Assembly: GCF_910592395.1 (NCBI RefSeq)
Contig: NC_088322.1
Coordinates: 15,123,431 to 15,187,430 of the forward strand
Source of the DNA: Lineus longissimus
Lineage: Eukaryota > Nemertea > Pilidiophora > Heteronemertea > Lineidae
DNA length: 64,000 nucleotides
Direction: 5' to 3'
This document shows, piece after piece, positions 9,783-21,172 of the stretch. The position numbers and the translations under genes were made by a program. The stretch's first letter is position 1; each line of letters begins with the position of its first letter. The notes below the pieces were generated by a model. It saw nothing but the letters and a program-made list of their open reading frames with translations. It had not been told where the DNA came from and did not search any database.

Positions 9783-10844
9783 ATGGTGTACAGCAATGGC
9801 ACGTCCATAGCATTCACTGTGTCTGCACCTTTTCAGGGGACACTTTCTGAGACTCACGTCCCATCTTCAGCTTTGGTGTTGGAGATCTATAATCTGATTC
9901 TAGGATACGTTATACCAAGCATTTTGCTTATTGGGATAATGGGCAACAGCCTCTCTCTTGTTATCTTCATCAGGACGAGGAAACGCGCCGATGCAGCAGT
10001 CCAGTACCTCAGCACCCTTGCAATCTCTGACACGGGGTTTATTGTGACCCTTGGAGTGGCGTTTTGGATGGCAGATGGGCTGGCTTACGTCACTAACGGT
10101 GCCGTATCGTATAACTTATTAACATATTCAAATGCAACATGCAAGCTGATTGGCTTTGCAAGACACGTGTTAGAAACTGCATCTGCATGGGCTATTGTTG
10201 CTTTCACCCTTGAAAGGGTTTACATCGTGTGGTTCCCTTTAAGGCGGGCAGACATAACTGCAAGAAAGCGAACATTTATGATAATCGCAATTTGGGTCAC
10301 GTCTATTTGTCTGAGTGTCCATCGTTTGTTTCTAAATCACGTCTTCAAGGAGTCAGCCTTGACAACATGCTACTACAACACGCCTTTCAGCATCACCTTT
10401 TGGATCGGTGTTTTCGACGTGACCGTACATAATTATATGCCATGCTGCTTCATTGTCATTGCCAATATTCTCATTCTCTTTGGAATTCGACGAGCGAAGA
10501 TGTCTTTAGGTTTGAAATCTTCGAGAAAGGAAAATATTAATGGTCGTTTGGTTGTGTCATTGCTGTTAGTCTCAACCCTTTACGTCATGTTCATGACTCC
10601 CGTCAGCGTGTCTGGCACGAACTATCTCTACTACCTTAAAACAGCAAATGTTGTTGATCCAAAATATCGTGAAACCCTTTACTTCATCCTCATTTTCCTT
10701 GATCAGTACAGTTTGTTGAATTATTGCACTAATTTCATCGTTTATGGTTGCACATTACCTTTTTACCGGAAGGAAGTGTACGATTTGCTCTCCCTGCGCA
10801 TGCATTCGCAGTCGCCCGGTTTCTTAGGGAGTCCCGATGCGTGA
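9783..10844 (+). CDS. single-exon class A GPCR 3 (copy A)
   Basis: The first ATG of the open frame is at 9783; the frame extends upstream only from a TTG, and a 6 bp length difference in copy B lies before this ATG, which supports the choice. The 353-residue protein has an N-glycosylation site at NGT (residues 5-7), seven helices, the TM1 GN, TM2 SD, TM3 Cys and loop-2 Cys, ERV, and NFIVY in TM7. The tail is short (about 25 residues) compared with GPCR 2. It is nearest to GPCR 4 and GPCR 2. From this ATG the copy B protein differs at only two positions (Thr to Met and Met to Ile). Confidence 0.9.
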   Translation: MVYSNGTSIAFTVSAPFQGTLSETHVPSSALVLEIYNLILGYVIPSILLIGIMGNSLSLVIFIRTRKRADAAVQYLSTLAISDTGFIVTLGVAFWMADGLAYVTNGAVSYNLLTYSNATCKLIGFARHVLETASAWAIVAFTLERVYIVWFPLRRADITARKRTFMIIAIWVTSICLSVHRLFLNHVFKESALTTCYYNTPFSITFWIGVFDVTVHNYMPCCFIVIANILILFGIRRAKMSLGLKSSRKENINGRLVVSLLLVSTLYVMFMTPVSVSGTNYLYYLKTANVVDPKYRETLYFILIFLDQYSLLNYCTNFIVYGCTLPFYRKEVYDLLSLRMHSQSPGFLGSPDA

Positions 10845-11633
10845 GAGACCCCTTCTCGTAAGGACAGTAATGCAGTTGTGCAGTAGAGAAGAAAGTCCAC
10901 CCCCATTAAAAACATTTTAAGCAATAACATCATGCTGCAGACTGTAAATCTTGGAGTTATGAACCTAGTGATTTTAATGCTAACTACAATGCCTGTTCCT
11001 CGAGAGGTGGCTCAAAATAACTTAGGGCTGCAATCATGGTAGTGGATGTCAAAGAAACATTTTGTTTTCTCGATTTATCAGGATCTATTTTAGAACAAAT
11101 CATTCAACTTTGAGCAAAAATAGCATATATACCATAAATAGAGACCGTCGTATAGCGTGCTGCAGAAGGCAATGTCAAGGTGTATTCGATATGCAAAGCA
11201 TCGGTCATGTAGGTCTTGAAGTTTCGCTGAAGAGCGAAGGATTTTTGTCAAAATTATCAGTCATTTTCAGTACATCTGCATCTTGACTTAGTTAATAAGG
11301 AGTCCGTGTTCATTCTGATTACGAGACATATGTGCGAGGCTGGCACATGTTCAAATCACGTCCAATTCTCCTGCTGATGGTAACTAAACCTCAATGGCTA
11401 CGATTTGATTCTGCAACCTGGCTTAGATTTCTCGAATTTCGGAAAGGCCTCGGCAGATTTGATGATCGAATCAACGAGAATGTTATAAATTGCTTAACAT
11501 TCGAATCACACTATGGATAAAGGTGCAAGACTATCTTAAATGTCTGAACATATCAAGCCCGCGACTAATGTCCTGCGGAAAAACATGTAGTATTTAGTAT
11601 TTAACGCGGCTTTAATTGCGAACATCAGCAGAA
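10845..11633. other. intergenic spacer between GPCR 3 and GPCR 4
   Basis: Non-coding AT-rich sequence well kept between the two copies. Short ORFs (for example 11062-11286 and 11332-11520) are also open in copy B, but the high identity makes that uninformative. No repeats or elements seen. Confidence 0.45.
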
Positions 11634-12698
11634 ATGATGACGACAATTGGCCTATTTAACCTTGGCACGGAAGTTGGAAGTAGTTCTGTCTCGTCGTTCT
11701 ATCTCGTCGGGGCCATCTACAATTCTATTGTGGGCTACATCATCCCTGTGATTCTTCTTATTGGTATCATGGGGAATACCCTCTCCCTTGTAATCTTCAT
11801 CAGGACCAGGAAACGCGCCGATGCAGCAGTCCAGTACCTCAGCACCCTTGCAATCTCCGACACAGGGTTTATCACTACACTTGGAGCTGCATATTGGTTG
11901 AAAGACGGTCTTGCGTACGTCACAGATGGCGCCATTTCCTTCGATTTGTTAACATACTCAACTGCAACATGCAAACTGATAGGCTTTGCACGGCACGCGT
12001 TGGAATTTGCGTCCGCATGGGCCATTGTTGCTTTCACCCTGGAAAGGGTTTACATCGTGTGGTACCCTTTAAGGCGGGCAGACATTACAGCAAGAAAGCG
12101 AACTGTTATAATAATCGCAATTTGGGTCATGTCTGCCTGTCTGAGTATCCATCGATTGGTTCTAAATCACATTGAGACAAATCTCTCGGCATCAAGCTGC
12201 TATTACAACACACCAACGGCTGTGACTTTTATAATCCTTATTTTTGACATAATTGTTTTTAGCTATCTTCCTTGTTTATTCATACTCATTGCCAACATTC
12301 TTATTCTCTTTGGGATTCGAAAAGCGAAGGCAAAGATGATGTCACAAGTCCTAACCTCGAAAAACGAACACCAGGATGGGCGTTTGGTTATATCTTTGTT
12401 GTTAGTCTCGACGCTTTACATAGTGTTTATGACGCCCGTCAACGTGTGCGCTACGCACTACTTTTACTACCTTAAGTCAACAAGAATTTTAGATGCAAGC
12501 TATCGTGAAATGCTCTTCTACATTCTAACCTTTCTTGATCAGTACAGTTTGCTTAATTATTGTTCCAATTTTATTATTTACGGCTGCACTTTACCATTCT
12601 ACCGGAAGGAAGTATACAGTATTTTGTCACTTGGCATGCGTGCTGTTGGTTATCATGGTAGCGATGTGTCGATGCAACGGGGTACCCGTCATGCGTAA
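11634..12698 (+). CDS. single-exon class A GPCR 4 (copy A)
   Basis: The first ATG is at 11634, directly followed by a second ATG; the frame before it starts with TTG. The product has 354 residues with the family pattern: GN in TM1, SD in TM2, conserved Cys before TM3 and in loop 2 (SSCYYNT), ERV, and NFIIYG in TM7. The tail is short and ends in a Gly/Arg/His-rich stretch. TM1 to TM2 is almost the same at the DNA level as in GPCR 2 and 3, silent positions included. Compared with copy B I count about nine amino-acid changes and four silent ones. Confidence 0.9.
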   Translation: MMTTIGLFNLGTEVGSSSVSSFYLVGAIYNSIVGYIIPVILLIGIMGNTLSLVIFIRTRKRADAAVQYLSTLAISDTGFITTLGAAYWLKDGLAYVTDGAISFDLLTYSTATCKLIGFARHALEFASAWAIVAFTLERVYIVWYPLRRADITARKRTVIIIAIWVMSACLSIHRLVLNHIETNLSASSCYYNTPTAVTFIILIFDIIVFSYLPCLFILIANILILFGIRKAKAKMMSQVLTSKNEHQDGRLVISLLLVSTLYIVFMTPVNVCATHYFYYLKSTRILDASYREMLFYILTFLDQYSLLNYCSNFIIYGCTLPFYRKEVYSILSLGMRAVGYHGSDVSMQRGTRHA

Positions 12699-15024
12699 TG
12701 GGGTCGTACTGTATATAAAGCTTGGCTAGTAGGCGAACTATCCTGCGGTTCAGAGGCAGAATCGATTCATTGATATTCAGAGTCATTGACGTTATTCTGA
12801 AATTGGTCGGTATACAAATTGGGTTACTTGAGCATGGTTTAGCATGAGTTTATTTACAGTCGGCTTCCATATTAGACTAGGCTATGGGGCCTGGTTATCT
12901 TTCATGTCAGTATGCAGATTACAAGAATTGTTGGCCCAGTGATTAATCCACATTAACAGTACCGGTTGGCGATTAAAGGCTCCAACAAATCGAACCAACA
13001 GTCGATCACAACGCCAGTACAATCCGATACATTTTCATCATACCTCCCCACTGCATGGACCTGTGCACGATACTAGCTAGCACCTGCGTAGAAGTAAAGA
13101 TAAAACCGGCAGCTTCAAACATGCACATCTTACGCCATGTCTTATTCAGGTGTCAAGGCACTACATACCCATGGCAGCTCACAGTATGTAAGTTGGAGGA
13201 AACAAAGATTATTAACTGTACACCAGTAAACATCATTGAAATAGCGATGTGCCAGTGCTCAAGATCGGTATAATCAACGTTGTCGCTTGAGGAAATCCGA
13301 ATGGCTCCAACAAACCACTCGTCACGGACACAATCTCAATTGACGTATTGTGCAATTAATGCACACTTCTTGAAATTCGGTGGGAAAGCTGTCGCGGTCA
13401 TACGATGATGTTGTTCAAAGGATGACCATGTCTCTGCCATGTTGTTTCGGGAAATCTTTTGCCTCATTTATTGCGAATGTTTTTATGAACATTTTATTTT
13501 TGTTTACATTGCAAGTAGGTGTTAACATCCACTTGCACCAGTGACTGAGCCGTAGATATCGTCTTTGTAAGGCAGTGGGAGCCTTCCCGTTAGTCGAACT
13601 GCACAAAAGAATAACACCGCATCATCGCCAGGTTTAGCAGGCTGATTTTGTCTTGCGCAGTTTCTCCGGGGCGAAATGGGAGATGAAAACTGTACAGTTA
13701 CTCTGAAGTTACGTCTCTGAGGCCTGAGTGTACACAGCAGAACCCGGAGCCAAACCGTGACAGCTTTGTTAGGTTTACCAAGATCGTTTCCACTGATTTG
13801 GAGAATGATCGAATACTGAAAAAAGAACGACTTGAGCTCGTGAAACATCTAGGAAGAGCAACCATGCTATGCTGAGGAAGTTACTGTCAAGCTTCGATGC
13901 ATCTGACTGTTTCGCTGGTCTTCTCTGATTTTTTACTCTGCAAGAGTAAACAACACCACCAGTGTACAGTGGCCTGGGTTTCGCGTAACGAAGATGAAAT
14001 ACGACCGTACTGTCCAAGCATGCATGTTCGCCTCCCCCAGTCACTTTCAGTTGTTTCGTAATAAGAAAATGAGAAAGAACAAAAAAACTGAAATTTTGTT
14101 CTGAAAAAGTAGCGACAAAACTCGCCATCAATGCATGGGAACCATCGATATGGGAGAGTTTTCGCTTTGCGGGTATCCAAATACGATGGCTCAGGCGTCA
14201 CGGCAGTTGGCCCTTGGTGAATAAACGATTGCCAGCAGAGCCAAACGTTTACAGACTGTCAGTATACTTTCGACATGATGTAGGCCTGTGACTCTTACGT
14301 TCTACCATCACGGATGCACGACAGTAAACTTTCCTGGGACGAACTATCAAATTCACTCTCGGCTAGACTGTGAATAAATTTATTACACATAAAGCATGTG
14401 GGAACGATGGTGATCTATAATGACATTATAGAAAGTTCCTGAGAAGAGGGAATGCATTTCCAGGTCGAAATCCAGACAAGATTCACGTACTTGTTGAGTC
14501 TTTCCTAGAATCTTGTAAGATTCGTAGTTAATCTTTATATAACCTGACTTTATTATCGACGATTTAGGCCTTCGGCACCTAAAAACAATACAAACTGATA
14601 CAGCATATGTGCAATATAAGAATCCTACAAGTACCTTGTTACAAATGTACGTGCACATGTTCACGAAACTGAATTATATCTTAACTAAGACTCTTACCAC
14701 GTAACAATCTGAAAGGGATTTTCAAACTAAGTGGTAAGCTTCTTGGTCAGCGACAGGTAGGGCTGCGTCATATAATGTATTGCTCAATGCATACCAGACC
14801 TGAGAAAACTGGCCGCTCACGGGTCTTGAACTCCGGACGAGAGGGGTACGGATAAAGATAGAAAAAGGTCACGATAACAATCGCCATATATATTCATTCG
14901 CAACGTTTGCAACAGCCTCATATGACTATCCAAGTATTGGTCGGCAATATTGGTTACCAGATTTACCGACTCATTACTCTGAGGTCATAACAAAAACATG
15001 GCTGAGTCCTCCTACGGCAACCAT
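12699..15024. other. 2.3 kb intergenic region between convergent GPCR 4 and GPCR 5
   Basis: Holds the 3' ends of two converging genes. Overlapping minus-strand ORFs at 13522-14201 look long but are broken by small indels in copy B, so they are not called. Copy A has about 370 bp (roughly 13234-13600) that copy B lacks; its ends show no inverted repeats or target duplication, so it is probably a deletion in B rather than an insertion in A. Confidence 0.5.
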
Positions 15025-16065
15025 TCAACGCAAGCGCAATGACAGCATACTATAAACTTCCTTCCGGTAGAAAGGTAAAGTGCAGCCATAAACGATGAAA
15101 TTAGTGCAATAGTTCAATAAACTGAACTGATCGAAAAATATCAGGACGTAATAGAGAAGTTCATAATGGTTGGCATCTATGATTTCGGTAGTTTTTAAAT
15201 AGTAGAAGTAGTAAGTGCCGGACACGGAGACGGGGGTCATGAAGACTATGTAGAGTGTGGAGACCAATAGCAAAGATATAATCAAGCGTCTGTCTTGGTT
15301 GTTCTTCCTCGAACTCACAACTTTTGAACGCATCGTTGCCATCTTTGCCCGTCGTATTCCGAAGAGGATGAGAATATTTGCAATAAATAAACAGCAACAC
15401 GGGACATAGTTATAGACGGTGATGTCGTACATGAGTATTGAAAACGTGATCGCAATCGGAGTTATGTATGAACAATGCGAGATCGAAGCCTCTGTGTAAA
15501 CACTATAAAAATACACTCGATGGATACTAAAACAAACAGACAAGATCCAAATAGCGATTATGGTAACTGCTCGCTTTCTTGCGGTTATATCCGCTCGTTT
15601 TAAAGGACACCACACAATGTAAAGTCGTTCCAGAGTGAAAGCAACTATTGCCCACGCTGATGAAATTTCCCAAATATGTCTCAAACATCCCAATATTTTG
15701 CACGAACCAGTCGAATATGTAAGTATATTGAATGAGTAGGCACCATTTGTGACGTAGGCAAGGCCATATGAGACCCAGTAAGATATTGCTATGGCGATAA
15801 CATTCCCTGTGTCGGAGATTGCAAGGGTACAGAGGTACTGGACTGCTGCATCGGCGCGTTTTCTGGTCCTGATGAAGATTACCAGGGAGAGAGTGTTCCC
15901 CATGATCCCTATGAGCAGAACCCCGGGGAAGACGTAGCCCTGAATAAACTGGTAGATCTCCACCACGAGAGCTGACGACGTGAGGTCACTTCCCGAAACA
16001 CTCATGTCAAGTTTAGCTACTGACGTCGTCATTGCTTTAGTGGCATTTCCAATGTAGACTATCAT
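15025..16065 (-). CDS. single-exon class A GPCR 5 (copy A, opposite strand)
   Basis: The minus-strand frame is open from 16122, but the first ATG is at 16065; another ATG at 16032 begins MTTSV, like GPCR 2, and may be the true start. From 16065 the product has 346 residues with an NAT glycosylation site at 7-9, seven helices, the TM3 and loop-2 cysteines, ERL in place of DRY and NFIVY in TM7. The tail ends right after helix 8 (SLRLR). It lies tail-to-tail with GPCR 4, so one inversion is needed to derive it from the plus-strand cluster. Copy B differs at only two residues (Val to Ile and Val to Phe), the least of the four receptors. Confidence 0.9.
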   Translation of the reverse strand: MIVYIGNATKAMTTSVAKLDMSVSGSDLTSSALVVEIYQFIQGYVFPGVLLIGIMGNTLSLVIFIRTRKRADAAVQYLCTLAISDTGNVIAIAISYWVSYGLAYVTNGAYSFNILTYSTGSCKILGCLRHIWEISSAWAIVAFTLERLYIVWCPLKRADITARKRAVTIIAIWILSVCFSIHRVYFYSVYTEASISHCSYITPIAITFSILMYDITVYNYVPCCCLFIANILILFGIRRAKMATMRSKVVSSRKNNQDRRLIISLLLVSTLYIVFMTPVSVSGTYYFYYLKTTEIIDANHYELLYYVLIFFDQFSLLNYCTNFIVYGCTLPFYRKEVYSMLSLRLR

Positions 16066-17286
16066 GACTACTGATGTGCCTGTCCGGACTGTTGGCAGGG
16101 TAGAATTCCTCCAAGACGACACTTTGTTTATTGGAAGCCCACAGCCCGATTCGTGACATCCAATGACTGATAAAATGACTATTCTGTCGTTGAGCGCAGT
16201 TTCGGAGCAGTTTCGTCTGGTTCCAGAGTCACTAAGTGCTGGTGATCGTTACTTTGATTGCGAAGATCGAGCACCTGCACCCAAATAATATAGAGCCTAC
16301 TTTCCGACCATTCTCCGACCGTGCTTGCTTCAGCTCTCCATACTCACTATATCTTGTAGCACGGCCAATGGTGATGGCATATTATCTATCCCAGCTTAGG
16401 CGTGATGATCAACTCACTCTATTCGTTTTCCTCATTCGCTGGCCAAAGAATCCTCTTCCATATGAACAGCTTCCGATTTGTCATCGATACAGTACTGGAG
16501 ATATACAAATATAGAGTCGGGGTGCGTTGATTGGTTTGAAACACAGGAATAATCTCTACGAATAATTTTGATGCTTGCCCCCGAGGGTTGGCCTGATCGT
16601 GTACCTACTACCTTGTTGTACTTCATGTTGTGAGTGATGTCTGGACCGTCCCTCAAGGTTTATTTTCAGTGCATTCCAATAAATCAGGGTCGTGTTCAAG
16701 ACAAATTTTGTCATTAACACCGAGCTAATTTAAACTGGCGTCATTCCTTTCAGATAACTCCTTAGACTCAACGCCTCGTTAAGTTAACGCCAGCGTAAGT
16801 GACAACAATTGGGCGTGATTGCAGAATCGAAGACAAATGCTTCAACGAGAGGTTTTGGTAAGGGTTCCATACAATCGTTTGGTAGTGATGGCCTTTGGGA
16901 CATTTGTCAGGGATTCTGCAATTGAGCCAAAACTTGTCTAACCCCTGGTACCATTCGATTCCGCAGCTGAACGTCGGTGTTCGAAAATTCGAATATCTTT
17001 GCATTGGTTTTGAAAAACAACGAATAATTTGTAAGATCACAAAACAGTACCTTCCACAGAATGTTGTTTCGTGTCCTCTGCTCCGTCTTTATCAATCTTC
17101 TTCTGGTGACCCTCGGCGACTGATCCAATCAGAGAGCATGTTTCTCATCTGAATATTTTCATCAATTGAGATAAAGCAACCAGGCTGCATCGGGAAAAAT
17201 GAACTTTTGACTGTAGCTAGCAAATCTGACTCTATTGATAGGGTAACCTTGTAGCAAATTTATATATAAAGCAAACTCTCTTTATG
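16066..17286. other. 5' flank of GPCR 5 and left flank of the retroelement
   Basis: Presumed promoter side of the minus-strand GPCR 5. It is kept closely in copy B (48269-49480). No ORF is supported. The last seven bases, CTTTATG at 17280-17286, recur at the far side of the retroelement. Confidence 0.45.
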
Positions 17287-17311
17287 ACATCATAAGAATG
17301 ACCAAGACAAC

Positions 17312-17675
17312 ACAGATATAGTATATCAATTTGGCCAAATTTTTATTTGACAGATACCGGAAAGAAAAGGGGGGCGTAACCCCAAAATACATACATTTAA
17401 TTAATTCAGCAGGGAAACCAGAAAATAAACAGTCACGTGACCCCATCTAGTCTGCATGACGCAATTCAGGTGGAGAAAAGGTCACGTGACCTAAGTGGTG
17501 TGTGACCTGCTGAGCCGCGAGAAAAGAGTGACGTAACGTCACCTGACCAGCGAGGGGTGCCCCAAACAAGTGGCAAAGCCACACCCCGGAGTTGGGAAGG
17601 AAGACTTTGGATGTGAACAAGGAATCTGTCAAATAAGCCCAAATACAAAAATTTTGACCAAATTGGATTGAGTAT
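17312..17675. repeat. imperfect inverted repeat near the 3' end of the retroelement
   Basis: The stretch at 17318-17355 (TATATCAATTTGGCC...TTTGACAGATACC) is found again in reverse complement at about 17622-17672, with a few insertions. Between the arms lie several GTCACGTGACC-like palindromes. In YR retroelements complementary segments near the ends are used for making a circular form; whether this pair has that role is only a guess. Confidence 0.55.
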
Positions 17676-18371
17676 AGCTTACATGTAGCAGTACATGGTG
17701 TTGATGGCAAATTGCCAATTTACTACATACGTAATTGTATCTAGTGTACATGAATTCTTACTTGAGCAAGGTTTTAGTTGACTGACTATAAGGGAATAAA
17801 AATACATGTAAAAGAATTTGATATGAAACGTTGACTGGAAGTTACCTAAGTAACTGACTGGAAGATACCAACAAGGCCCTGAAAAGGCTTAGGTAAGGTG
17901 GGCCAGAATGGTCCTCCTGCAAGTGGTACTGCCTGAGACAGATACCCCTTGTTAGAAGACCATACTGCCCCTATAAAAATAAGTATGTAAAATATAATAT
18001 GGAATTGATAGATTTGGGATTTAAATAGATCAAATTGCATGGACCCGTTTGGGACCACGTTAAAATGGATACGAGACCCTGTGGTCCCTGATAAAAGTGG
18101 TGTAAGTTTAAGTTACATACATATGTGCAGGTGTGGTGTATCCTCTCCCACTCCTAGTCCCGCGTGAGATGGAGACAAAGGATACGAAAGGAAGAACATC
18201 ACTTACATAGAGAAAATTGCAATTTAAAGAGATGGATGTACCAATTAGGAGTACAACTTTGAACAGAAAAAACCCAGATTACATTGGCTGGCTGCCTGAT
18301 ACACACACATAAGTGGTAGTGTCGCGAGCCCCTGCATGAGACAGAGGGCCCGACACAAAAGTTGTGGTATA
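17676..18371. other. non-coding 3' region of the retroelement
   Basis: Between the recombinase stop and the terminal inverted repeat nothing codes. It should contain the 3' untranslated part and the transcription end of the element. A copy of the element's 5' terminal sequence, as split direct repeats would require, was looked for here and not seen. Confidence 0.45.
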
Positions 18372-19319
18372 TCAATTAATACGAATGTATTTACGAAAGG
18401 CGTCAGAAGACCATCGACCTAGCAGACGTATTTGAGTGTCTGACTTGCCTTGCCGTGCTGCTTCGCTACTCGCACCGATCCTAAATGAATGGCCTTTAAA
18501 CCTACTCGAGTCCAGGCCGCAGAAAGCCAATACAAGTTTCAACATGCGGTCAAAGTCCCTCCTGAGGAGGGGTGCACCGGACGGAGCCAAAAAGAGAGGC
18601 CCTGGAGTAGTCCCCCTAAGTGACAAATAATCTGTTAATGCTGCAATAGGGCAGGGTGCTGAACCTGAAGCGAGGTGTATAAACTGCGGTCCTTGAGTCC
18701 TGCTGGACTTGAACCTCAAAACGGAAATGGTGGCCTAGCCCCGTGCAACGGTGACATCGCCCAGCTGAATACAAGTGGAACTATATAACGGGTTACAGGT
18801 TTTAGGTACCATTTCCCCGATCCTAAGGCATGCATGGAAAGCGGTAGAAAACATGGCGCGCACTAAAAGTTGTTGGTACCTAAGGGGGAATACCCGAGGA
18901 ACTGCAGCGAGCAACCTGACCAGAATAGGTTTTGTTATAGGGAGACGAATGTCGGAACTCCCCTTCAAATTCTGGGCAGCGCCCAGCAGTTTCTTGACTA
19001 GAAAGGATGAAGAAGGGTCTGGATACCCATGCCACTTCATAGTGAAGCAGACGGCCGACAGGTAGCTCGCTATAGTTGCTGGCGCATAATTCTTAGAATA
19101 CAGATAAGCTACAAACAAGGTACAATCAGAGACCGATAATGGCAAAGAACAATCACAGTGTAACACGTATGTACAAAAATTTAGATATATTGTCCAGGCT
19201 CTATTGTAACTTTGCTTTGCTGACTCGCTCAGCACCCCTCCTACCAACACGTTCAAGGAATCAGCAACCCCCTGGGGGATATATCTTCCGGAAGCAGTGA
19301 CGGGTCTTGGTCCAACCAT
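18372..19319 (-). pseudogene. tyrosine recombinase of the retroelement, interrupted by one TAG
   Basis: Two ORFs, 18735-19319 (194 codons) and 18372-18719 (115 codons), lie in the same frame and are separated only by an in-frame TAG at 18735-18737. Together they cover the lambda-integrase fold: the N-terminal SAM-like helical part, the first catalytic Arg in CLRIGE (about 18809-18831), the H-x-x-R pair in HSFRIG (about 18474-18495), the GRW turn and the nucleophile Tyr in RKYIR (about 18382-18399). The stop lies between Arg I and the H-x-x-R box, so the first fragment alone cannot be active. The start overlaps the end of the RT frame by 67 bp in another frame. The enzyme would insert the circular DNA form of the element. 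Confidence 0.8.
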
Positions 19320-21172
19320 GGGGCCAACTGGCGTGCCGCATTGACCTGAAACCGGGAAATCATATCCGGTAAGGTGTTAAGCTTCCCAGGGACGTGCTCG
19401 GCCCTGAAGCGGATATTAAGTTGTAAACAACGCAAAACAAGCTTACGAACCAAACACATAACCCGTTTATCCTTGGACGATTGCTTATTGATAATGTGGA
19501 CAACGGCTTGGTTATCCGAGAGAAACACAATGCATTGGTTCTTCCAAAGGTGGCCCCATACAAACAGAGCGGCTACAATAGGGTAGAATTCTAGAAAGGT
19601 GATGTGAAATGATTTCCACCGTGAGGGCCAAGCTCCAAATAACCAGTGGGAGCCAAAAATCGCCCCAAAACCCAGACTCCCAGCAGAGTCGGTATGTAGT
19701 TTGAGCTTAGTGCTAGAAACCCAGATATCACCATGAAAAAAGGAAACACCGTTGAAATTAGCAAGAAATGCGTTCCAAACAGACAAGTCGGCTTTCGCTT
19801 CAGAATTCAAGCGGATATGATGAAATGGGCGGGAAAACCCGATGGTGAGGTCGATAAGGCGCCGGAGGAAGGCGCGACCAGGCAGGACGACGGAGCAGGC
19901 AAAGTTGAGAAGCCCAATGACCGACTGTAATTCCCGCAGGGTAACCGACGACCTGTTGAGAAGAAATGAGATTTGGGACCGACATTTTGCCAACTTGTCA
20001 GCGGGGAGGCGGGCTTGAAAAATAATTGTATCGAGTTCGATGCCCACAAACGGCATGACCTGCTCTGGGCCGAAAGTTTTGTTAAGAACAAGTGGAATGC
20101 CCACTACCATACATAACTTTTTGAACAGATCTAACTTCTGAGCACATCGAACTCGTCCATGAATAATGAGTAAAAAGTCATCTAAAATATGTACCATAGC
20201 AGAAATACCTAGTTTGTTTACTGCTATCCATTGAACAGCAGTACTCAGGGCTTCAAAGATGGAGCAACTGCTGCCACACCCCATGGGCAACACCTTGTCA
20301 TAATAATATTTGCCCTCCCAGGTAAAACCGAGCAAGTGATAATCGGAAGGGTGAATAGGTATGATACGAAAAGCCGACTTGATGTCGGTTTTTGCAAGGA
20401 AAACTGGATTTGTAAGTGATTTAATTTTGTTAATGGCCTCCCAAATAGAGGCATAATTTACATGTTTGGATTCAAAGGGGATGCCATCATTGACGGAAGA
20501 TCCTTCAGGAAATGAGAGATGGTGAATCATCCTGAACTCCCCCGGAGTCTTTTTAGGGACTACCCCTAAAGGGGAAACATGAAAATTGGGAAAAGGAGGG
20601 TTAGTGAAAGGACCAGCTATTCTCCCTGCCGCTAGCTCTTTTTGAATTTTGGAGGATACAATATCATGATGAATTTTTGAGGAGGTCAAATTATCACAAA
20701 CTAATGAGCCAGGACTACCCTGGTAATTTAACCTAAAACCAACAGAGAAACCGTTCTTAAGATAATTAGTCTTAACAGGGTCATAGCCGTTAAGATAGGA
20801 GCACAGGATCTCACCTTTGACTGGGGAGGGGAGAGGCGTTTTCAAGGAGGGTAGGTGATTATTTTTGGGACTGTTGTTTGGAATCTGAAGGCTTGGCGCT
20901 GTCCTTTTTGAAAGTGGGGGTGTGTCTACACTGGAAGCTGGGGTGAGAACCCTGGCACTTGGTGCAAGTGTGGGGGAAGGCGCATTTGTCGCCTTTGACA
21001 CACTTCCCGTGTTTCTGGAAGCGCCAGCATGACCCTCTGGGGAAGGAGGCAGAGGACTGGCCGGGACGAAAGGACTGAGCATGTGACTTTTTGACGGAAG
21101 ATCCCTTCCTGTCAGAATCTTTATACTCCGGCCGTCCCCGAGAATGTGCCTTGTACAAAAGTACATGGGCAA
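19253..21172 (-). CDS. reverse transcriptase / RNase H of the YR retroelement
   Basis: Open frame of 639 codons. Its first part overlaps gag (20859-21172) in another frame and has no strong start, so translation probably comes from a frameshift or re-initiation. RT motifs are clear: LAKTDIKSAFR with the first catalytic Asp, LPMGCGSSCSIF, and HILDDFLLI in place of YxDD (about 20170-20195), a form usual in DIRS-group enzymes. RNase H follows with HTDSAG, the acidic FLEFYPI, the SDNQAVV box and a final AEHVPG...D. There is no protease or DDE integrase. The frame is intact. It copies the element's RNA into DNA in the host nucleus or cytoplasm. Confidence 0.85.
   Translation of the reverse strand: MPMYFCTRHILGDGRSIKILTGRDLPSKSHMLSPFVPASPLPPSPEGHAGASRNTGSVSKATNAPSPTLAPSARVLTPASSVDTPPLSKRTAPSLQIPNNSPKNNHLPSLKTPLPSPVKGEILCSYLNGYDPVKTNYLKNGFSVGFRLNYQGSPGSLVCDNLTSSKIHHDIVSSKIQKELAAGRIAGPFTNPPFPNFHVSPLGVVPKKTPGEFRMIHHLSFPEGSSVNDGIPFESKHVNYASIWEAINKIKSLTNPVFLAKTDIKSAFRIIPIHPSDYHLLGFTWEGKYYYDKVLPMGCGSSCSIFEALSTAVQWIAVNKLGISAMVHILDDFLLIIHGRVRCAQKLDLFKKLCMVVGIPLVLNKTFGPEQVMPFVGIELDTIIFQARLPADKLAKCRSQISFLLNRSSVTLRELQSVIGLLNFACSVVLPGRAFLRRLIDLTIGFSRPFHHIRLNSEAKADLSVWNAFLANFNGVSFFHGDIWVSSTKLKLHTDSAGSLGFGAIFGSHWLFGAWPSRWKSFHITFLEFYPIVAALFVWGHLWKNQCIVFLSDNQAVVHIINKQSSKDKRVMCLVRKLVLRCLQLNIRFRAEHVPGKLNTLPDMISRFQVNAARQLAPWLDQDPSLLPEDISPRGLLIP

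Noticed and set aside
13234-13600. 370 bp present in copy A only, as a possible mobile element
   Set aside because: The ends show neither inverted repeats nor a target duplication; a deletion in copy B explains it better.
13522-14201. Three overlapping minus-strand ORFs of 104-118 codons between GPCR 4 and GPCR 5
   Set aside because: Small indels in copy B (45770-46400) break or shift all of them; no splice sites or domains.
14725-14850. tRNA-like B-box sequence (GGAGTTCAAGACCC on the minus strand)
   Set aside because: No A box at the right distance and no cloverleaf pairing.
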